Shown: positions 9,354 through 18,630, counted from the stretch's first letter. The stretch is DNA of 64,000 nucleotides from Lachnospiraceae bacterium (GCA_015056735.1 SVFT01000002.1:164432-228431), one strand, 5' to 3'. Numbers and translations: made by a program. The notes: a model not told the origin generated them from the letters alone.

Positions 9354-11075
9354 TTAACCTGCAGTATTCTCCGTTTCCTGGATCAGTGCAAAGAAGAATT
9401 TGCGCTGCCGTTCATTCATGATCACGCGGACAGGTTTTAACTGGTTTAAGGAGGCCCCTCTGAATACCATCATATCGCGGTATAAAAGAGAGGTCTGCGG
9501 CTGCAGGAAGAAGACCTCCGGCATATCAAGCCAGTGATCGTCGTAGCAGTCGCGATATACGGGATTTGCTTCGCAGAGGTTTTTGAACATGCATTCCTGC
9601 AGTGCCTTCATATCAAAGTGCGATACCTCAAAGACAGGCTCGATCAGGAAATCATAGCGGTTCGGCGTTACATCCGTGTTGGGATAAACGGAAAAGTCCG
9701 CAAGATCGATGCCCATCTCTTTGCACGTTTTCTCTACGGCGATCTGAAGGGCCTTCTCTGTTGTCTTCTCCTCAGCCAGATTGATCGTGCGGTTCACCCG
9801 GTACATAAACTGCACTTTCGGTGTCTTGTTGTAAAAACCCGTCACCTTCACGGCATCGCTCATGCGATAGCGCCAGAAACCGCTCAAGTTTGTGACGATC
9901 AGTTCGTAGATCTTTCCCTCTTCGAGCTGATCCATGGTCACGCATTTGGAAAAATCGTCACCTGCTTCCACGGGAAGGAATTCCAAAAATGCTGCGGAGG
10001 GCACCAGAATGCTGTCAAAATCATCGACGCCGGCCGGAACGGACCACAGGCCTTCCGAAGCGGTGATGCCGGAATAGATGTTCTTCACACCGCCGCCCGT
10101 AAAGTGTTCTTTGATCATCTTGTCATAGATTTCGAAGCCGTCACCACCCGCGCCCATCAGATAAGAGAATTTCGGCCAGACTTTTCTCACCCAGGGAAAA
10201 TCCGCACCGTTTTTAAAGACTTCGCGAAGGAAAGCGGCGCGCTCCGGCATGGGTTCGATCTTTGATAAAAGGCTTTCACGCACTTCATCCGGCATGTTCA
10301 CGTCAGCAGAGATCGTCCCCTTTTCGATATCATCGATCAGGAGTTCATAATTGTCGGAGATATAGCGAAGGAAGAGGACGATCACGCTGTAGAATCCCGT
10401 TACGATGCCGCGCAGCTCTCCGTCCATGAGAGCGAATCGGGTGTGTACATATTTGGTATCGACACCGGGAGCGGGGTTCAATGCTTCGAGCGGAGAGGTA
10501 TAGAGCGTGCGGATCATCTGATCGAGCGCCGCCGCGCCTCCCTTGATGTGGTCAGCCATCTTTGCGGATGCTTCTCCGACCGTAAGACCGCTTTTTAATG
10601 TCCTGCAGTTGCCGCTCGAAGTACAGAAGGCGCGTCCTTCCATCCAGGAGGGATCCAGATATTTTCCCATGATGCCGTAGGCGTAGAGATTGTTGTATTT
10701 TGCGAAGATACCCGCCTGCTCGTCCGTCATCGGTACTACTTTAGGAACGCCGACCGTTCCCGACGTTTCATTAAAATGGTTATAGGAATAGGCTGTCAGG
10801 ATGTCCTTTTCTCCGTCCATCATCCGCTCCAGATAGGGCGCGAGATCATCGTAGATGACAACCGGCACTTTTTTACGGTATTCTTCTATGGAATGAATAT
10901 CCGCAAAACCGTATTTACGACCGTACTCGGTATCCTTGTTATCGGAGAGCAGTTTCATGAGAAGCGCTGTTGTATGCTCCATCGGCGCCCGGGTCTCATC
11001 GACAAAACCTTCAAGGACTGCCTGTCCCTGTGTTGCGCTCTGCTTGTTGGCAAGAAACGTGTTACTTTCAGACAT
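9354..11075 (-). CDS. GH3 auxin-responsive-promoter family acyl-adenylating enzyme
   Basis: A 573-residue member of the family of plant GH3 acyl-acid amido synthetases. These activate a carboxylic acid with ATP and join it to an amino acid. The ATP motifs are visible: TSGTVGVPKVVPMT near residue 105, YSGITASEGLWS in the middle, and GFWRYRMSDAVKVTGF further on. The start follows AGGAGGTG. Bacterial members are mostly uncharacterised, so the acid and amine are unknown. It leads a two-gene operon with the amidohydrolase, transcribed away from infC. Confidence 0.85.
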   Translation of the reverse strand: MSESNTFLANKQSATQGQAVLEGFVDETRAPMEHTTALLMKLLSDNKDTEYGRKYGFADIHSIEEYRKKVPVVIYDDLAPYLERMMDGEKDILTAYSYNHFNETSGTVGVPKVVPMTDEQAGIFAKYNNLYAYGIMGKYLDPSWMEGRAFCTSSGNCRTLKSGLTVGEASAKMADHIKGGAAALDQMIRTLYTSPLEALNPAPGVDTKYVHTRFALMDGELRGIVTGFYSVIVLFLRYISDNYELLIDDIEKGTISADVNMPDEVRESLLSKIEPMPERAAFLREVFKNGADFPWVRKVWPKFSYLMGAGGDGFEIYDKMIKEHFTGGGVKNIYSGITASEGLWSVPAGVDDFDSILVPSAAFLEFLPVEAGDDFSKCVTMDQLEEGKIYELIVTNLSGFWRYRMSDAVKVTGFYNKTPKVQFMYRVNRTINLAEEKTTEKALQIAVEKTCKEMGIDLADFSVYPNTDVTPNRYDFLIEPVFEVSHFDMKALQECMFKNLCEANPVYRDCYDDHWLDMPEVFFLQPQTSLLYRDMMVFRGASLNQLKPVRVIMNERQRKFFFALIQETENTAG

Positions 11076-11184
11076 TAACGCACACCTCCTGATAATATGT
11101 TATACATAAAGACAATACATCTAATTTTTATTGTACAATACGGAAGCGCACAGGTCAAAAAAGAAAAGCAGAGGAAATTAATGG

Positions 11185-11213
11185 TTGACAGGGGATACAC
11201 TGCATGTTACATT
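11185..11213 (+). promoter_or_regulatory. Promoter of the infC operon
   Basis: TTGACA (11185-11190), a 17-bp spacer, then TACATT (11208-11213). It lies about 160 bases before infC. Confidence 0.7.
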
Positions 11214-11358
11214 ATCACAGTATGATAACAACAAAGCAGAGGCTACTCTCACCTCGGGGCGATCAGGCTGCCGGGCGTTCATATTTCTCATACCCCGTAT
11301 AGAGGGTTTGCAGGTTTATGGTGTGGATAGCTTTTGCTGTCCACTTTTTTTCTGCTAT
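11214..11358 (+). promoter_or_regulatory. infC operon leader (L20/infC-type attenuation leader)
   Basis: The 145-base untranslated leader contains CAGAGGCTACTCTCACCTC and further pairable segments, and ends in a full intrinsic terminator right before the infC ribosome site. Leaders of infC-rpmI-rplT operons in Firmicutes are controlled by ribosomal protein L20 through premature termination. The arrangement here fits, but I cannot confirm the L20-binding fold. Confidence 0.65.
11323..11351 (+). terminator. Leader attenuator before infC
   Basis: GTGGATAGC, loop TTTT and GCTGTCCAC form a 9-bp stem with one G-T pair, followed by seven T. It ends eight bases before the infC GGAGGG, so it must be bypassed for operon expression. 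Confidence 0.85.
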
Positions 11359-11371
11359 GGAGGGTAAAGAA

Positions 11372-11878
11372 ATTAGCGACTTATTTATTAATGAACAGAT
11401 CAGAGATCGTGAAGTTCGTGTGATCGGTGAAGACGGTGAGCAGCTTGGCGTGATGTCATCAAGAGATGCACAGAAGCTTGCGGATGAGGCTGGACTTGAC
11501 CTTGTAAAGATCGCACCGACGGCAAAGCCGCCTGTATGTAAGATCGTGGACTATGGCAAGTACAAATACGAGATGACACGCAAAGAGAAAGAAGCAAAGA
11601 AGAAGCAGCGTGTGATCGAGATCAAGGAGATCCGCCTGTCGCCCAATATCGACACGAACGATCTCAATACAAAAGTCGGCGCAGCAAGGAAATTCCTTAC
11701 CAAGGGTGACCGCGTGAAGATCACGCTTCGATTCAGAGGCCGTGAGATGGCGCACATGGCGAGCAGCAAACACATTTTGGACGATTTTGCCGAGGCGCTT
11801 GCGGATATCGCTGTCGTAGAGAAGGCACCGAAGGTGGAAGGCCGCAGCATGACAATGTTTTTGACGGAGAAGCGCTAG
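11372..11878 (+). CDS. infC: Translation initiation factor IF-3 (ATT start)
   Basis: Binds the 30S subunit and checks start-codon pairing; 168 residues. The N-domain begins ISDLFINEQIRDREVRV and the C-domain contains KVGAARKFLTKGDRVKITLRFRGRE. GGAGGG (11359-11364) lies seven bases before ATT (11372-11374). Rare ATT/AUU starts let IF-3 repress its own synthesis in other bacteria. An upstream ATG at 11357 lies inside the ribosome site and cannot be the start. It is the first gene of infC-rpmI-rplT. Confidence 0.95.
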   Translation: MSDLFINEQIRDREVRVIGEDGEQLGVMSSRDAQKLADEAGLDLVKIAPTAKPPVCKIVDYGKYKYEMTRKEKEAKKKQRVIEIKEIRLSPNIDTNDLNTKVGAARKFLTKGDRVKITLRFRGREMAHMASSKHILDDFAEALADIAVVEKAPKVEGRSMTMFLTEKR

Positions 11879-11937
11879 ACGCCCCGTTGAAATATATAAC
11901 GGTATGATGATCATTTGATGATAGGAGGAATAAAACG

Positions 11938-12135
11938 ATGCCGAAAATGAAAACCAGCAGAGCAGCTGCAAAACGCTTTAAAGCAACAGGTACAGGAAAG
12001 TTAAAGAGAGCGAAAGCTTACAAGAGCCATATCTTAACGAAGAAATCCACAAAGAGAAAGAGAAATCTTAGAAAAGCGGCTATGACAGACGCTACCAACG
12101 TTAAGAACATGAAGAAGATTTTACCGTATTTATAA
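11938..12135 (+). CDS. rpmI: 50S ribosomal protein L35
   Basis: A very basic protein of 65 residues, [20 protein letters not shown] and onwards, the normal length for L35 of the large subunit. AGGAGG precedes the ATG. It sits between infC and rplT in the conserved operon order. Confidence 0.98.
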   Translation: MPKMKTSRAAAKRFKATGTGKLKRAKAYKSHILTKKSTKRKRNLRKAAMTDATNVKNMKKILPYL

Positions 12136-12156
12136 TTCGTTAGGAGGATATTTACA

Positions 12157-12513
12157 ATGGCAAGAATTAAAGGCGGCTTAAACGCAAAGAAGAAACATAA
12201 CAGAGTATTAAAACTTGCAAAGGGCTACAGAGGAGCTAGATCCAAACAGTACAGGATCGCTAAGCAGTCCGTCATGAGAGCTCTTGCATCCGCTTATGCG
12301 GGCAGAAAAGAGAGAAAGCGTCAGTTCAGAGCACTCTGGATCGCACGTATCAATGCGGCAGCAAGACTGAACGGTCTTTCCTACAGCAAATTCATGTATG
12401 GTCTGAAGCTTGCTGAGATCGATATCAACAGAAAGATGCTTGCCGAGATGGCAGTAAATGATGCAAAGGGCTTTGCAAAGCTTGCTAAGCTTGCAAAAGA
12501 GAAGATCGCTTAA
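12157..12513 (+). CDS. rplT: 50S ribosomal protein L20
   Basis: A 118-residue 23S rRNA-binding protein needed early in 50S assembly, and in Firmicutes the likely autoregulator of this operon through the leader. It begins [20 protein letters not shown], and KGYRGARSK and the rest match the family. It is last in the operon, followed by a strong terminator. Confidence 0.98.
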   Translation: MARIKGGLNAKKKHNRVLKLAKGYRGARSKQYRIAKQSVMRALASAYAGRKERKRQFRALWIARINAAARLNGLSYSKFMYGLKLAEIDINRKMLAEMAVNDAKGFAKLAKLAKEKIA

Positions 12514-12564
12514 GCAGATCCCGTTTGCTAAAAAGAATTGCATAGTTTGTGTGAGTGTTATGAA

Positions 12565-12600
12565 AAGAGGGCCCGTCCATTGGACGGGCCCTTGATGTTG
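12565..12600. terminator. Bidirectional terminator after rplT
   Basis: AAGAGGGCCCGTCC, loop ATT and GGACGGGCCCTT give about a 12-bp stem. It serves rplT and the convergent Cys-repeat gene. Confidence 0.88.
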
Positions 12601-12617
12601 TTTTCATATGGAGCGCT

Positions 12618-13589
12618 CTAGCTTGTGGATGATTCGGATGACTCCGATTCGCTTGCGTTGGATCCTTTCAGCTTGTCGATCGACTTGGTCTGTGTCGCAC
12701 CGCAGACGGTGCAGGTTCTTGTCTTCTTACCCTTGGACTCTGTTGTGGGAGCTGTCGTGACTTCCCAGGGTCCCCATTTGTGATCGCTGTCATCGTTGTA
12801 CGTGAGCTGCTCGGATGAGATCACGGCACCGCAGATGGTGCAGACGGTTTCGATCTTGCCAGGATTCAGGCAGTCGCCGTCGGTCTTGACCGTCTTGCGG
12901 CTCGGGTGATTTGTGGCCGGGATCTTGGTTTTAAAGGTGCTGCCGCATGTCTGGCAGGTGTAAGTTTTCTCGCCTGCTTCCGTACAGGTGGCTTCCGTTG
13001 TGATCTCATATGTATAGGAGTGACGGTGGTTTGTGGCCGCCTCCTCTTCTTTTGTTTTCGTGCTCTTTGCCTCAAGCATCGGAATCACTTCTTCCTGAAG
13101 GACACGTCCGCAGACGAGGCAGCTTTTCTGACGCAGGCCGGTCTGCGTATCGGTCGCTGCACGGACCGTGATAAAATCACCCGGTGTGTGGTCGATCGGC
13201 GGGATCGAAGCCATGTAGAAGTCACCGCAGTAACATTCATACTTTGCCTCGCCGGCTTCCGTACAAGTGGCAGGCTTTAAAACCGTCATCGTGTAGGAAT
13301 GGATGTGACCCGCTTCGAGTTTGAAGGTTTCTGCTGCGGTCTTTCCGGAAGAAACTTCCGTTTCGGCAGCCTCCGTCTCCGTTTCTGTCTCGGACTCCTT
13401 CTCCGCCGTATTGACGGTTACCGTTTCGGGGCCTTTATTATTGTTCTGCTCTGCGGACTGCGCGGCTTCCTGTGTCTCCGCATCCTGTTCCGCAAGGGAG
13501 TTATAGTAGAAAACAGCGCCTACACCGACCAGGGCGATAATACCCAGTGCGATCAGGACGCTCTGTAGTCCTTTCAGTAATGCACCCAT
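12618..13589 (-). CDS. Membrane-anchored protein with Cys-rich repeats
   Basis: A 323-residue protein with one N-terminal membrane segment (about 8-28), an acidic Glu/Thr/Ala-rich linker to about 95, then four related Cys repeats. Each repeat has the form PATCTEAG, about ten residues, then CxxCG, with HSY or HTPG between them. Such repeats are common in exported proteins of gut Clostridia and could bind metal or form disulfides; the function is unknown to me. The C-terminus is a serine-rich tail. AAAGGAG precedes the start. It is a single gene, divergent from the SGNH hydrolase gene. Confidence 0.85.
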   Translation of the reverse strand: MGALLKGLQSVLIALGIIALVGVGAVFYYNSLAEQDAETQEAAQSAEQNNNKGPETVTVNTAEKESETETETEAAETEVSSGKTAAETFKLEAGHIHSYTMTVLKPATCTEAGEAKYECYCGDFYMASIPPIDHTPGDFITVRAATDTQTGLRQKSCLVCGRVLQEEVIPMLEAKSTKTKEEEAATNHRHSYTYEITTEATCTEAGEKTYTCQTCGSTFKTKIPATNHPSRKTVKTDGDCLNPGKIETVCTICGAVISSEQLTYNDDSDHKWGPWEVTTAPTTESKGKKTRTCTVCGATQTKSIDKLKGSNASESESSESSTS

Positions 13590-13710
13590 ATATAGTCTCC
13601 TTTATACCATTTATTACACAATATTTTGAGGAAAAATGCAATGATTTCATTCTTTTTTTATTCCTCCCTACTTATTGAATGTGTTATGATATCAAACGGA
13701 GGGTAAAAAT

Positions 13711-14586
13711 ATGAAAATCAAAAAGATCGGCATGGGGATCACGCTTTTTTCAATGCTTTTTTCCATGCTTTCCATAAACACAAATGCAAGAGGGCAGGTC
13801 TCCAGGGAGGCGGCGACCTACAGCGATACGGAGATGGATCGCATGATCGCACAGCAGTACAAGCTTCTTCGAGAAGCCTATAATATGGAGGATGCCTTTA
13901 AACTGACCAAGAGGGTGGATAAGATCGATTCTTTTCTTGTCGACTTCGGTTTCGATCCGCTTTCGGGCAAGAAGATCACGTTTATCGGTGACAGCATTAC
14001 TGCGGGCAACGGCGGTACGCTGACGCCGGACGGAACGAAACGCGGCTATCCCGATTATATTGCACAGTATACCGATGCAAAGATCGTTAACCTGGGTATC
14101 GGCGGCGCGCAGATTAGCGGCGATAGCAGTAAGGCGATCGTGAACCGCTATGAGGAGATCCCGGAGGATTCCGATATCATTGTCTTTTTCGCCGGCGTGA
14201 ACGATTTTCTCAATGAAAACGTATCCTGCGGCAGCGAAAGCCATGATGATGAAGGCACATTTTACGGCGATACAAAGACCTGCTTTGAGGGGATCTCGGA
14301 GCGTTATCCGAATGCCGATGTTTATGTTGTGACAACGTATCATAATCGTCTTGAGGACTATACCGCATACAGCGGCAAGGATATGAAGCAGTTTATGAAC
14401 GCACTTACGGAGCTTGCGCGTGACTACGGCTTCCATATCATCGATCTTTATGAAGAGGGATTTTTGAACACAAATCATATTCTGGTCCGCAATGCGTTCT
14501 TTACGGATGACATCCATCCGGATGATCTCGGGGCGGAAGTGCTCGGACGCCACATTCTGATGCATTTGCAGCGTCAGTACAGGTGA
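13711..14586 (+). CDS. Secreted SGNH/GDSL-type hydrolase
   Basis: A 291-residue exported esterase or lipase-like enzyme. A signal peptide (about 1-27) is followed by block I ITFIGDSITAGNGG, with the catalytic serine near residue 93. The oxyanion block is FFAGVNDFL and the Asp/His pair is DDIHPDDLG near the end. All four SGNH blocks are present, so it should be active. Likely substrates are acyl groups on wall polymers or glycans. CGGAGGG precedes the start. It is followed by vanZ after six bases, suggesting an envelope operon. Confidence 0.9.
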   Translation: MKIKKIGMGITLFSMLFSMLSINTNARGQVSREAATYSDTEMDRMIAQQYKLLREAYNMEDAFKLTKRVDKIDSFLVDFGFDPLSGKKITFIGDSITAGNGGTLTPDGTKRGYPDYIAQYTDAKIVNLGIGGAQISGDSSKAIVNRYEEIPEDSDIIVFFAGVNDFLNENVSCGSESHDDEGTFYGDTKTCFEGISERYPNADVYVVTTYHNRLEDYTAYSGKDMKQFMNALTELARDYGFHIIDLYEEGFLNTNHILVRNAFFTDDIHPDDLGAEVLGRHILMHLQRQYR

Positions 14587-14592
14587 GCTGTC

Positions 14593-15195
14593 ATGAATTA
14601 TTTTCATTTGTTTTGTGTGAAGCTGGCACGTTACCTTTTAAAGCCGCTTTCCTTTCTCCCTGCGATCGTCGTTATGGTTGCGATCTTTCATTTTTCGTCT
14701 CAGACGGGACCTGAGTCTTCGCAGCTTAGCTACCGTGTCAGCCACAAGATCGTGACACTGACAGACCGGATCGCCGATAAAGGATGGTCTGAAGAGGAGA
14801 TCGGAGCGCAGACGCAGCGTATCCATTATTATGTGAGAAAAGGCGCGCATATGACGGAATATTTTATCCTGGCGGCCTGTGTGGCGTTTCCGCTTTATGT
14901 ATACGGTATCCGCGGATTGAAACTGATCATTTTCGCGGGCGTGTTCTGTGTCGGGTTTGCTGCAACGGATGAGTACCATCAGTCGTTTGTCAGCGGGCGC
15001 GGCGCTAGTCCGAGGGATGTTGCGATCGACTCGATCGGGATCTTTCCCGGGATCCTCTGTACGATGCTCGTCGGCTGGATCGGCAGGAAAACGCTGTTTG
15101 CTCCGCTTTCGCTGGAGAAGCATAACCGTGAGTATGCGGCCTGGGAAGAAGAGCAGGAAAAGCGTAAGCGGCGCAGCCGCGGGAGACGTTCATAG
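14593..15195 (+). CDS. VanZ-like membrane protein
   Basis: A 200-residue protein with four predicted membrane segments. The VanZ signatures are FHFSSQTG near residue 30, RKGAHMTEYFILA near 95 and TDEYHQSFVSGRGASPRD near 140. VanZ gives low-level teicoplanin resistance in enterococci; the chromosomal relatives have no settled role. A basic tail rich in Arg/Lys closes the protein. It starts six bases after the SGNH hydrolase stop and precedes the DUF3810 gene. Confidence 0.9.
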   Translation: MNYFHLFCVKLARYLLKPLSFLPAIVVMVAIFHFSSQTGPESSQLSYRVSHKIVTLTDRIADKGWSEEEIGAQTQRIHYYVRKGAHMTEYFILAACVAFPLYVYGIRGLKLIIFAGVFCVGFAATDEYHQSFVSGRGASPRDVAIDSIGIFPGILCTMLVGWIGRKTLFAPLSLEKHNREYAAWEEEQEKRKRRSRGRRS

Positions 15196-15268
15196 TTTAT
15201 TTACAATTCATTTAAATTGTTCAAATTGTCTTTATACGCACGCAAATTCTGGCTGATATGCTGAATTT

Positions 15269-16402
15269 ATGAAGAAAAGAAGCATGTTGATCCCGGCGTT
15301 CATGTTTTCCCTGGCACTTCTTTTAAATGTGATCGCCTGGCACAGTAAAGAGTTTTGCGATTTCTACGTACAATACATTTTTCCGACCTGGGTGAATACC
15401 TATGCACGGCTGACAGGTATGTTCTCTTTCTCGTGGGGAGAGATCATGCTCGTTGTTGCTGTGCTTTTTTTATTGGCAGCCGCGGTCGGCCTTATCATAG
15501 CAGCTGTTCTTTTATTAAAAGACAGGAATCTGGCAAGGCGTTTCTGGGGCCGCGTCCGTCCTTACTATCGCGGCCTTGTGTGGCTGTCCGCATTTGTCCT
15601 TCTTGTGATGACATGCAACTGTTTTATCCTGTATCACTGTTCTACTTTTGAAGAAAAGTACGATATCCCGCACGAAGAATACACAGTGGAAGAGCTCTCG
15701 CGCATGCGCGACTATGTGGTCAAAAAAGCGAATGATCTTGCGAAGGAGATGGAGCGCGACGAGGGCGGGCGCGTGATCTATACAGGCGACATGAAGGCTG
15801 AGGCGGCAAAGGCGATGCAGAAACTTGCCGAGCAGGGATACGGTCAGCTGGAAGGCTATTATCCGCAGCCCAAGGGCATCATGGCATCCGGCTTTCTGAG
15901 CCAGCAGCATATGCTGGGCTATTTTTTCCCATTCTCAATGGAAGCAAACTACAATGATGTCATGTACATCACAAACAAGCCGGCCACGATGTGCCATGAA
16001 CTGTCCCATCTGAAAGGTTTTATCTATGAAGACGAGGCAAACTATCTTGCTTTCCTTGCATGCATCCGTTCGGACGATCCGCTCTTTCGATACAGTGGGT
16101 ATCTGAGCGTTCTGAACTATCTTGATAACGCTTTTTTTGAAGCGATCGGCGAGGACCGGGATGTGTACAACAGCCATCGTAAGATCTCCGGAATCGTTAA
16201 GAAAGACAATGTGTTCCTGACACCCGATGCATGGAAGCTGGTAGAGAAGAAAGCGGTGATCAGCACGAAGACCGTGAATAAAGCGAGCAAAGCTTTTCTT
16301 GAAGGAAATCTGCAGATGAACGGTGTGGAGGACGGCATCGCGAGCTATGACCGTGTTGTAGGACTTTTGCTTGATTATTACAAGAACGAAGTTATACAAT
16401 AG
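15269..16402 (+). CDS. DUF3810 membrane protein with HExxH-type motif
   Basis: A 377-residue protein with three membrane helices in the first 120 residues and a large extracellular domain. CHELSHLKGF near residue 243, followed by EDEANYLAFL, has the layout of a zinc metalloprotease (HExxH plus a downstream Glu). DUF3810 members carry this motif but have no proven activity that I know of. It lies between vanZ and the nucleoid-protein gene on the same strand. It may process a surface or wall protein, which is inference. Confidence 0.85.
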   Translation: MKKRSMLIPAFMFSLALLLNVIAWHSKEFCDFYVQYIFPTWVNTYARLTGMFSFSWGEIMLVVAVLFLLAAAVGLIIAAVLLLKDRNLARRFWGRVRPYYRGLVWLSAFVLLVMTCNCFILYHCSTFEEKYDIPHEEYTVEELSRMRDYVVKKANDLAKEMERDEGGRVIYTGDMKAEAAKAMQKLAEQGYGQLEGYYPQPKGIMASGFLSQQHMLGYFFPFSMEANYNDVMYITNKPATMCHELSHLKGFIYEDEANYLAFLACIRSDDPLFRYSGYLSVLNYLDNAFFEAIGEDRDVYNSHRKISGIVKKDNVFLTPDAWKLVEKKAVISTKTVNKASKAFLEGNLQMNGVEDGIASYDRVVGLLLDYYKNEVIQ

Positions 16403-16406
16403 GTAT

Positions 16407-17426
16407 ATGCAAAAAGAAGATATCAGAATTGAAAAAGTGATCGTACATATTATGGATTCCACAGTCGGGCTGCCCGTGCTTTCCGAGAGAGAGATCGAGT
16501 TCGGCTCCGAGTTTGCGGAGTTTTTGCGGGAACACATCTATCGCGTCTGGGAAGGGGACGACAGCAAGACATGCGCATTTCACCGTGAGGAATCCGAGAT
16601 ATATCGTATGCTGGACGAATATTCCGCCCCCGGTTTTGTTGACATGAGCAAGGAGATCGCAAACCTGCTGTACGGGATCATGAACAGCAATATCGATATT
16701 CCGGCGGCAGATCTTGTCGTTGTTCGCTTTCATGCGGATGACACCGGCTATCTGGCGCTTTTAAAAATGAATTTTACAGCTTCGTATACGCATCGGACAC
16801 TCCCGGAAGGAGACGGGAATTACAACGAGATCATTCGTTACAGATCGGTCCTGCCTTCCAAGAGCCAGCGCCTCTCTGAGGCGGCGATCATTGACCTGAC
16901 ATCGCGGGAAGTCAGACTGATCGAAAAGAAATATGAGGTAAACGGCGAGAAGCTCAATTACTTCTCGATGCTTTTCTTAAAATGCGACAGCCGTCTGTCG
17001 GATAAGTCCAAGCTCTCGATCGTGACAAAAGCGGTTGAAAGTGTGCAGAAAGCGAACTTTGACGAGTACACCCGTTTTGAAGAGCATATGAAGGCGAAGA
17101 GTATCATGCAGGAGACGCTGAATGATACCGGCGGCTTTGTGGTCGATGATCTTGCTGACCGGATCTTTGAAAATGAACCGGCCATGCGAGAACAGTTCCA
17201 GGAAAAGATGGAAAAATATGACCTTGTAAAGGAAGAGGTCCTGCCGAGGATGGATGCGACCGTCAAAAAGTATCAGAACCAGCATCTGTTTACGGACACG
17301 GGTATTGAGATCAAGATCCCGATGGAGCTTTATAAGGATGCACGTAAAGTGGAATTTGTCACAAACCCGGACGGAACCGTGTCTGTGATCTTAAAGAATA
17401 TCGGACACATCGAAGCGAAATTCTAA
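16407..17426 (+). CDS. Nucleoid-associated protein (NdpA/YejK family)
   Basis: A 339-residue cytoplasmic protein matching the 37-kDa nucleoid-associated family. It opens IRIEKVIVHIMDSTVGLPVL and has the FLKCDSRLSDKSKL segment and the C-terminal VTNPDGTVSVILKNIG. NdpA-like proteins bind DNA, but the role in Firmicutes is unclear. I chose the ATG at 16407, five bases after the previous stop, with a weak AGG upstream. A TTG at 16371 overlapping the previous gene is possible. It shares the strand with VanZ and DUF3810. Confidence 0.82.
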   Translation: MQKEDIRIEKVIVHIMDSTVGLPVLSEREIEFGSEFAEFLREHIYRVWEGDDSKTCAFHREESEIYRMLDEYSAPGFVDMSKEIANLLYGIMNSNIDIPAADLVVVRFHADDTGYLALLKMNFTASYTHRTLPEGDGNYNEIIRYRSVLPSKSQRLSEAAIIDLTSREVRLIEKKYEVNGEKLNYFSMLFLKCDSRLSDKSKLSIVTKAVESVQKANFDEYTRFEEHMKAKSIMQETLNDTGGFVVDDLADRIFENEPAMREQFQEKMEKYDLVKEEVLPRMDATVKKYQNQHLFTDTGIEIKIPMELYKDARKVEFVTNPDGTVSVILKNIGHIEAKF

Positions 17427-17437
17427 GGAGGTGTATC

Positions 17438-18226
17438 ATGAACAGAAAACGTTGGACATGTTTTCTTGCGGTCTTTACGGGCCTTGGCCTTTTTGCTTCA
17501 TCTGTGTTGCCGGTAAGAGCCGGTGCGGAAGGCCTTAAACGACGCGCGATCGCAGCCTATACAACAGATTATGTGATGGGGACGGTCTACAGCTCCGTAA
17601 ACGGTGTTGCGTTTACGAATCAGACCTACGCAGACGATTATGACACGGTTGTCGTATCAGCGGAACCGCTTGGCGGATATGTGTTTGAATACTTCACAGA
17701 CAACGGTGTCATCGTGACGAAGAGCAGTTATTACAGCTTTTGTCCGAATGGGTTCGATCATAACGTGGCAGCACATTTTGCCAGGAAAAAGGATGACACA
17801 TCGCATAAAGAGAAATACTACGAGCGATACGGAAAGGACCTGCATCCGATCAACTTTGCGAATTCGGCATGCATTTTTGCACCGGGCTATCAGGAGGATA
17901 CGGTCTCTGTGACGACGAACATCGTGATGCAGGGCAAGAAGTGCGTGGAAGCATTTGACTCGGTACGCGGTGATTATCAATATGTCGGCATGTACAATAT
18001 CTCGCTTTCCAGAGTCGGCAAGCAGATCGATAAGCTTTCGGGACCGGCTCTTTTTATCTTCGATATTCCGGCATCCTATCAGAAGCAGGGACGGGACTTC
18101 AGAATGCTCCGCGTATATCAGGGCGTTCCCGCAGTTTTGGAAGATCTTGATGATCGGGATAACAAGGTAACATTCGAGACGGATTGCACGGCAGCATATG
18201 CACTTGTGTATAAGGATCTTATATAA
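17438..18226 (+). CDS. Secreted protein with an InlB-B-like repeat domain
   Basis: A 262-residue exported protein with a signal peptide (about 1-29). Residues about 40-115 (GTVYSSVNG to HNVAAHFARK) look like a divergent InlB B-repeat, a small beta domain used in surface proteins for binding or spacing. The C-terminal half, about 140-262, resembles nothing I recognise. AAGGAGGTG precedes the ATG. It is 11 bases behind the nucleoid-protein gene. There is no wall-sorting signal, so it is probably released or held by interaction. Confidence 0.7.
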   Translation: MNRKRWTCFLAVFTGLGLFASSVLPVRAGAEGLKRRAIAAYTTDYVMGTVYSSVNGVAFTNQTYADDYDTVVVSAEPLGGYVFEYFTDNGVIVTKSSYYSFCPNGFDHNVAAHFARKKDDTSHKEKYYERYGKDLHPINFANSACIFAPGYQEDTVSVTTNIVMQGKKCVEAFDSVRGDYQYVGMYNISLSRVGKQIDKLSGPALFIFDIPASYQKQGRDFRMLRVYQGVPAVLEDLDDRDNKVTFETDCTAAYALVYKDLI

Positions 18227-18238
18227 TAGAAAAACTGC

Positions 18239-18267
18239 AAGACAATTTCTAAAATTTATTATATAAT
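18239..18267 (+). promoter_or_regulatory. Promoter of the STAS-SIMPL genes
   Basis: AAGACA (18239-18244), a 17-bp AT-rich spacer and TATAAT (18262-18267), 63 bases before the STAS start. Confidence 0.65.
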
Positions 18268-18330
18268 GTGTATTATACAGGGATTTCCCCAACGAATAAC
18301 AAACCAAATAAACCAATTGGGAGGATAAAG

Positions 18331-18630
18331 ATGAAGATTGATAAGACAAAAAATGGCTCCGAGTTAACAGTGACCGTATCCGGTCGACTTGATACGACTA
18401 CAGCTCCTGAACTGGAGCAGTCTGTGAGTGCTGACTACGATGGTATCAATTCTTTGATCTTCGATTTTTCAGACCTCGAGTACGTATCATCCGCAGGATT
18501 GCGTGTGCTTCTTTCGGCACAGAAGAAGATGTCCAAGCAGGGCAGCATGGTGATCCGTCATGTAAATGACACGATCAGCGAGATCTTTGAGGTTACAGGT
18601 TTCAGCGATATCCTGACCATCGAGAAATAG
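18331..18630 (+). CDS. STAS-domain anti-sigma-factor antagonist-like protein
   Basis: A 99-residue single STAS domain of the SpoIIAA/RsbV type. The phosphoacceptor region is DLEYVSSAGLRVLL, with two serines near residue 55, and VSGRLDTTTAPELE opens the fold. Such proteins bind and inhibit an anti-sigma kinase when dephosphorylated. I chose ATG 18331 behind TGGGAGG. No RsbW-like kinase or sigma factor lies beside it, so the partner must be elsewhere. It is followed by the SIMPL gene after 17 bases. Confidence 0.88.
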   Translation: MKIDKTKNGSELTVTVSGRLDTTTAPELEQSVSADYDGINSLIFDFSDLEYVSSAGLRVLLSAQKKMSKQGSMVIRHVNDTISEIFEVTGFSDILTIEK

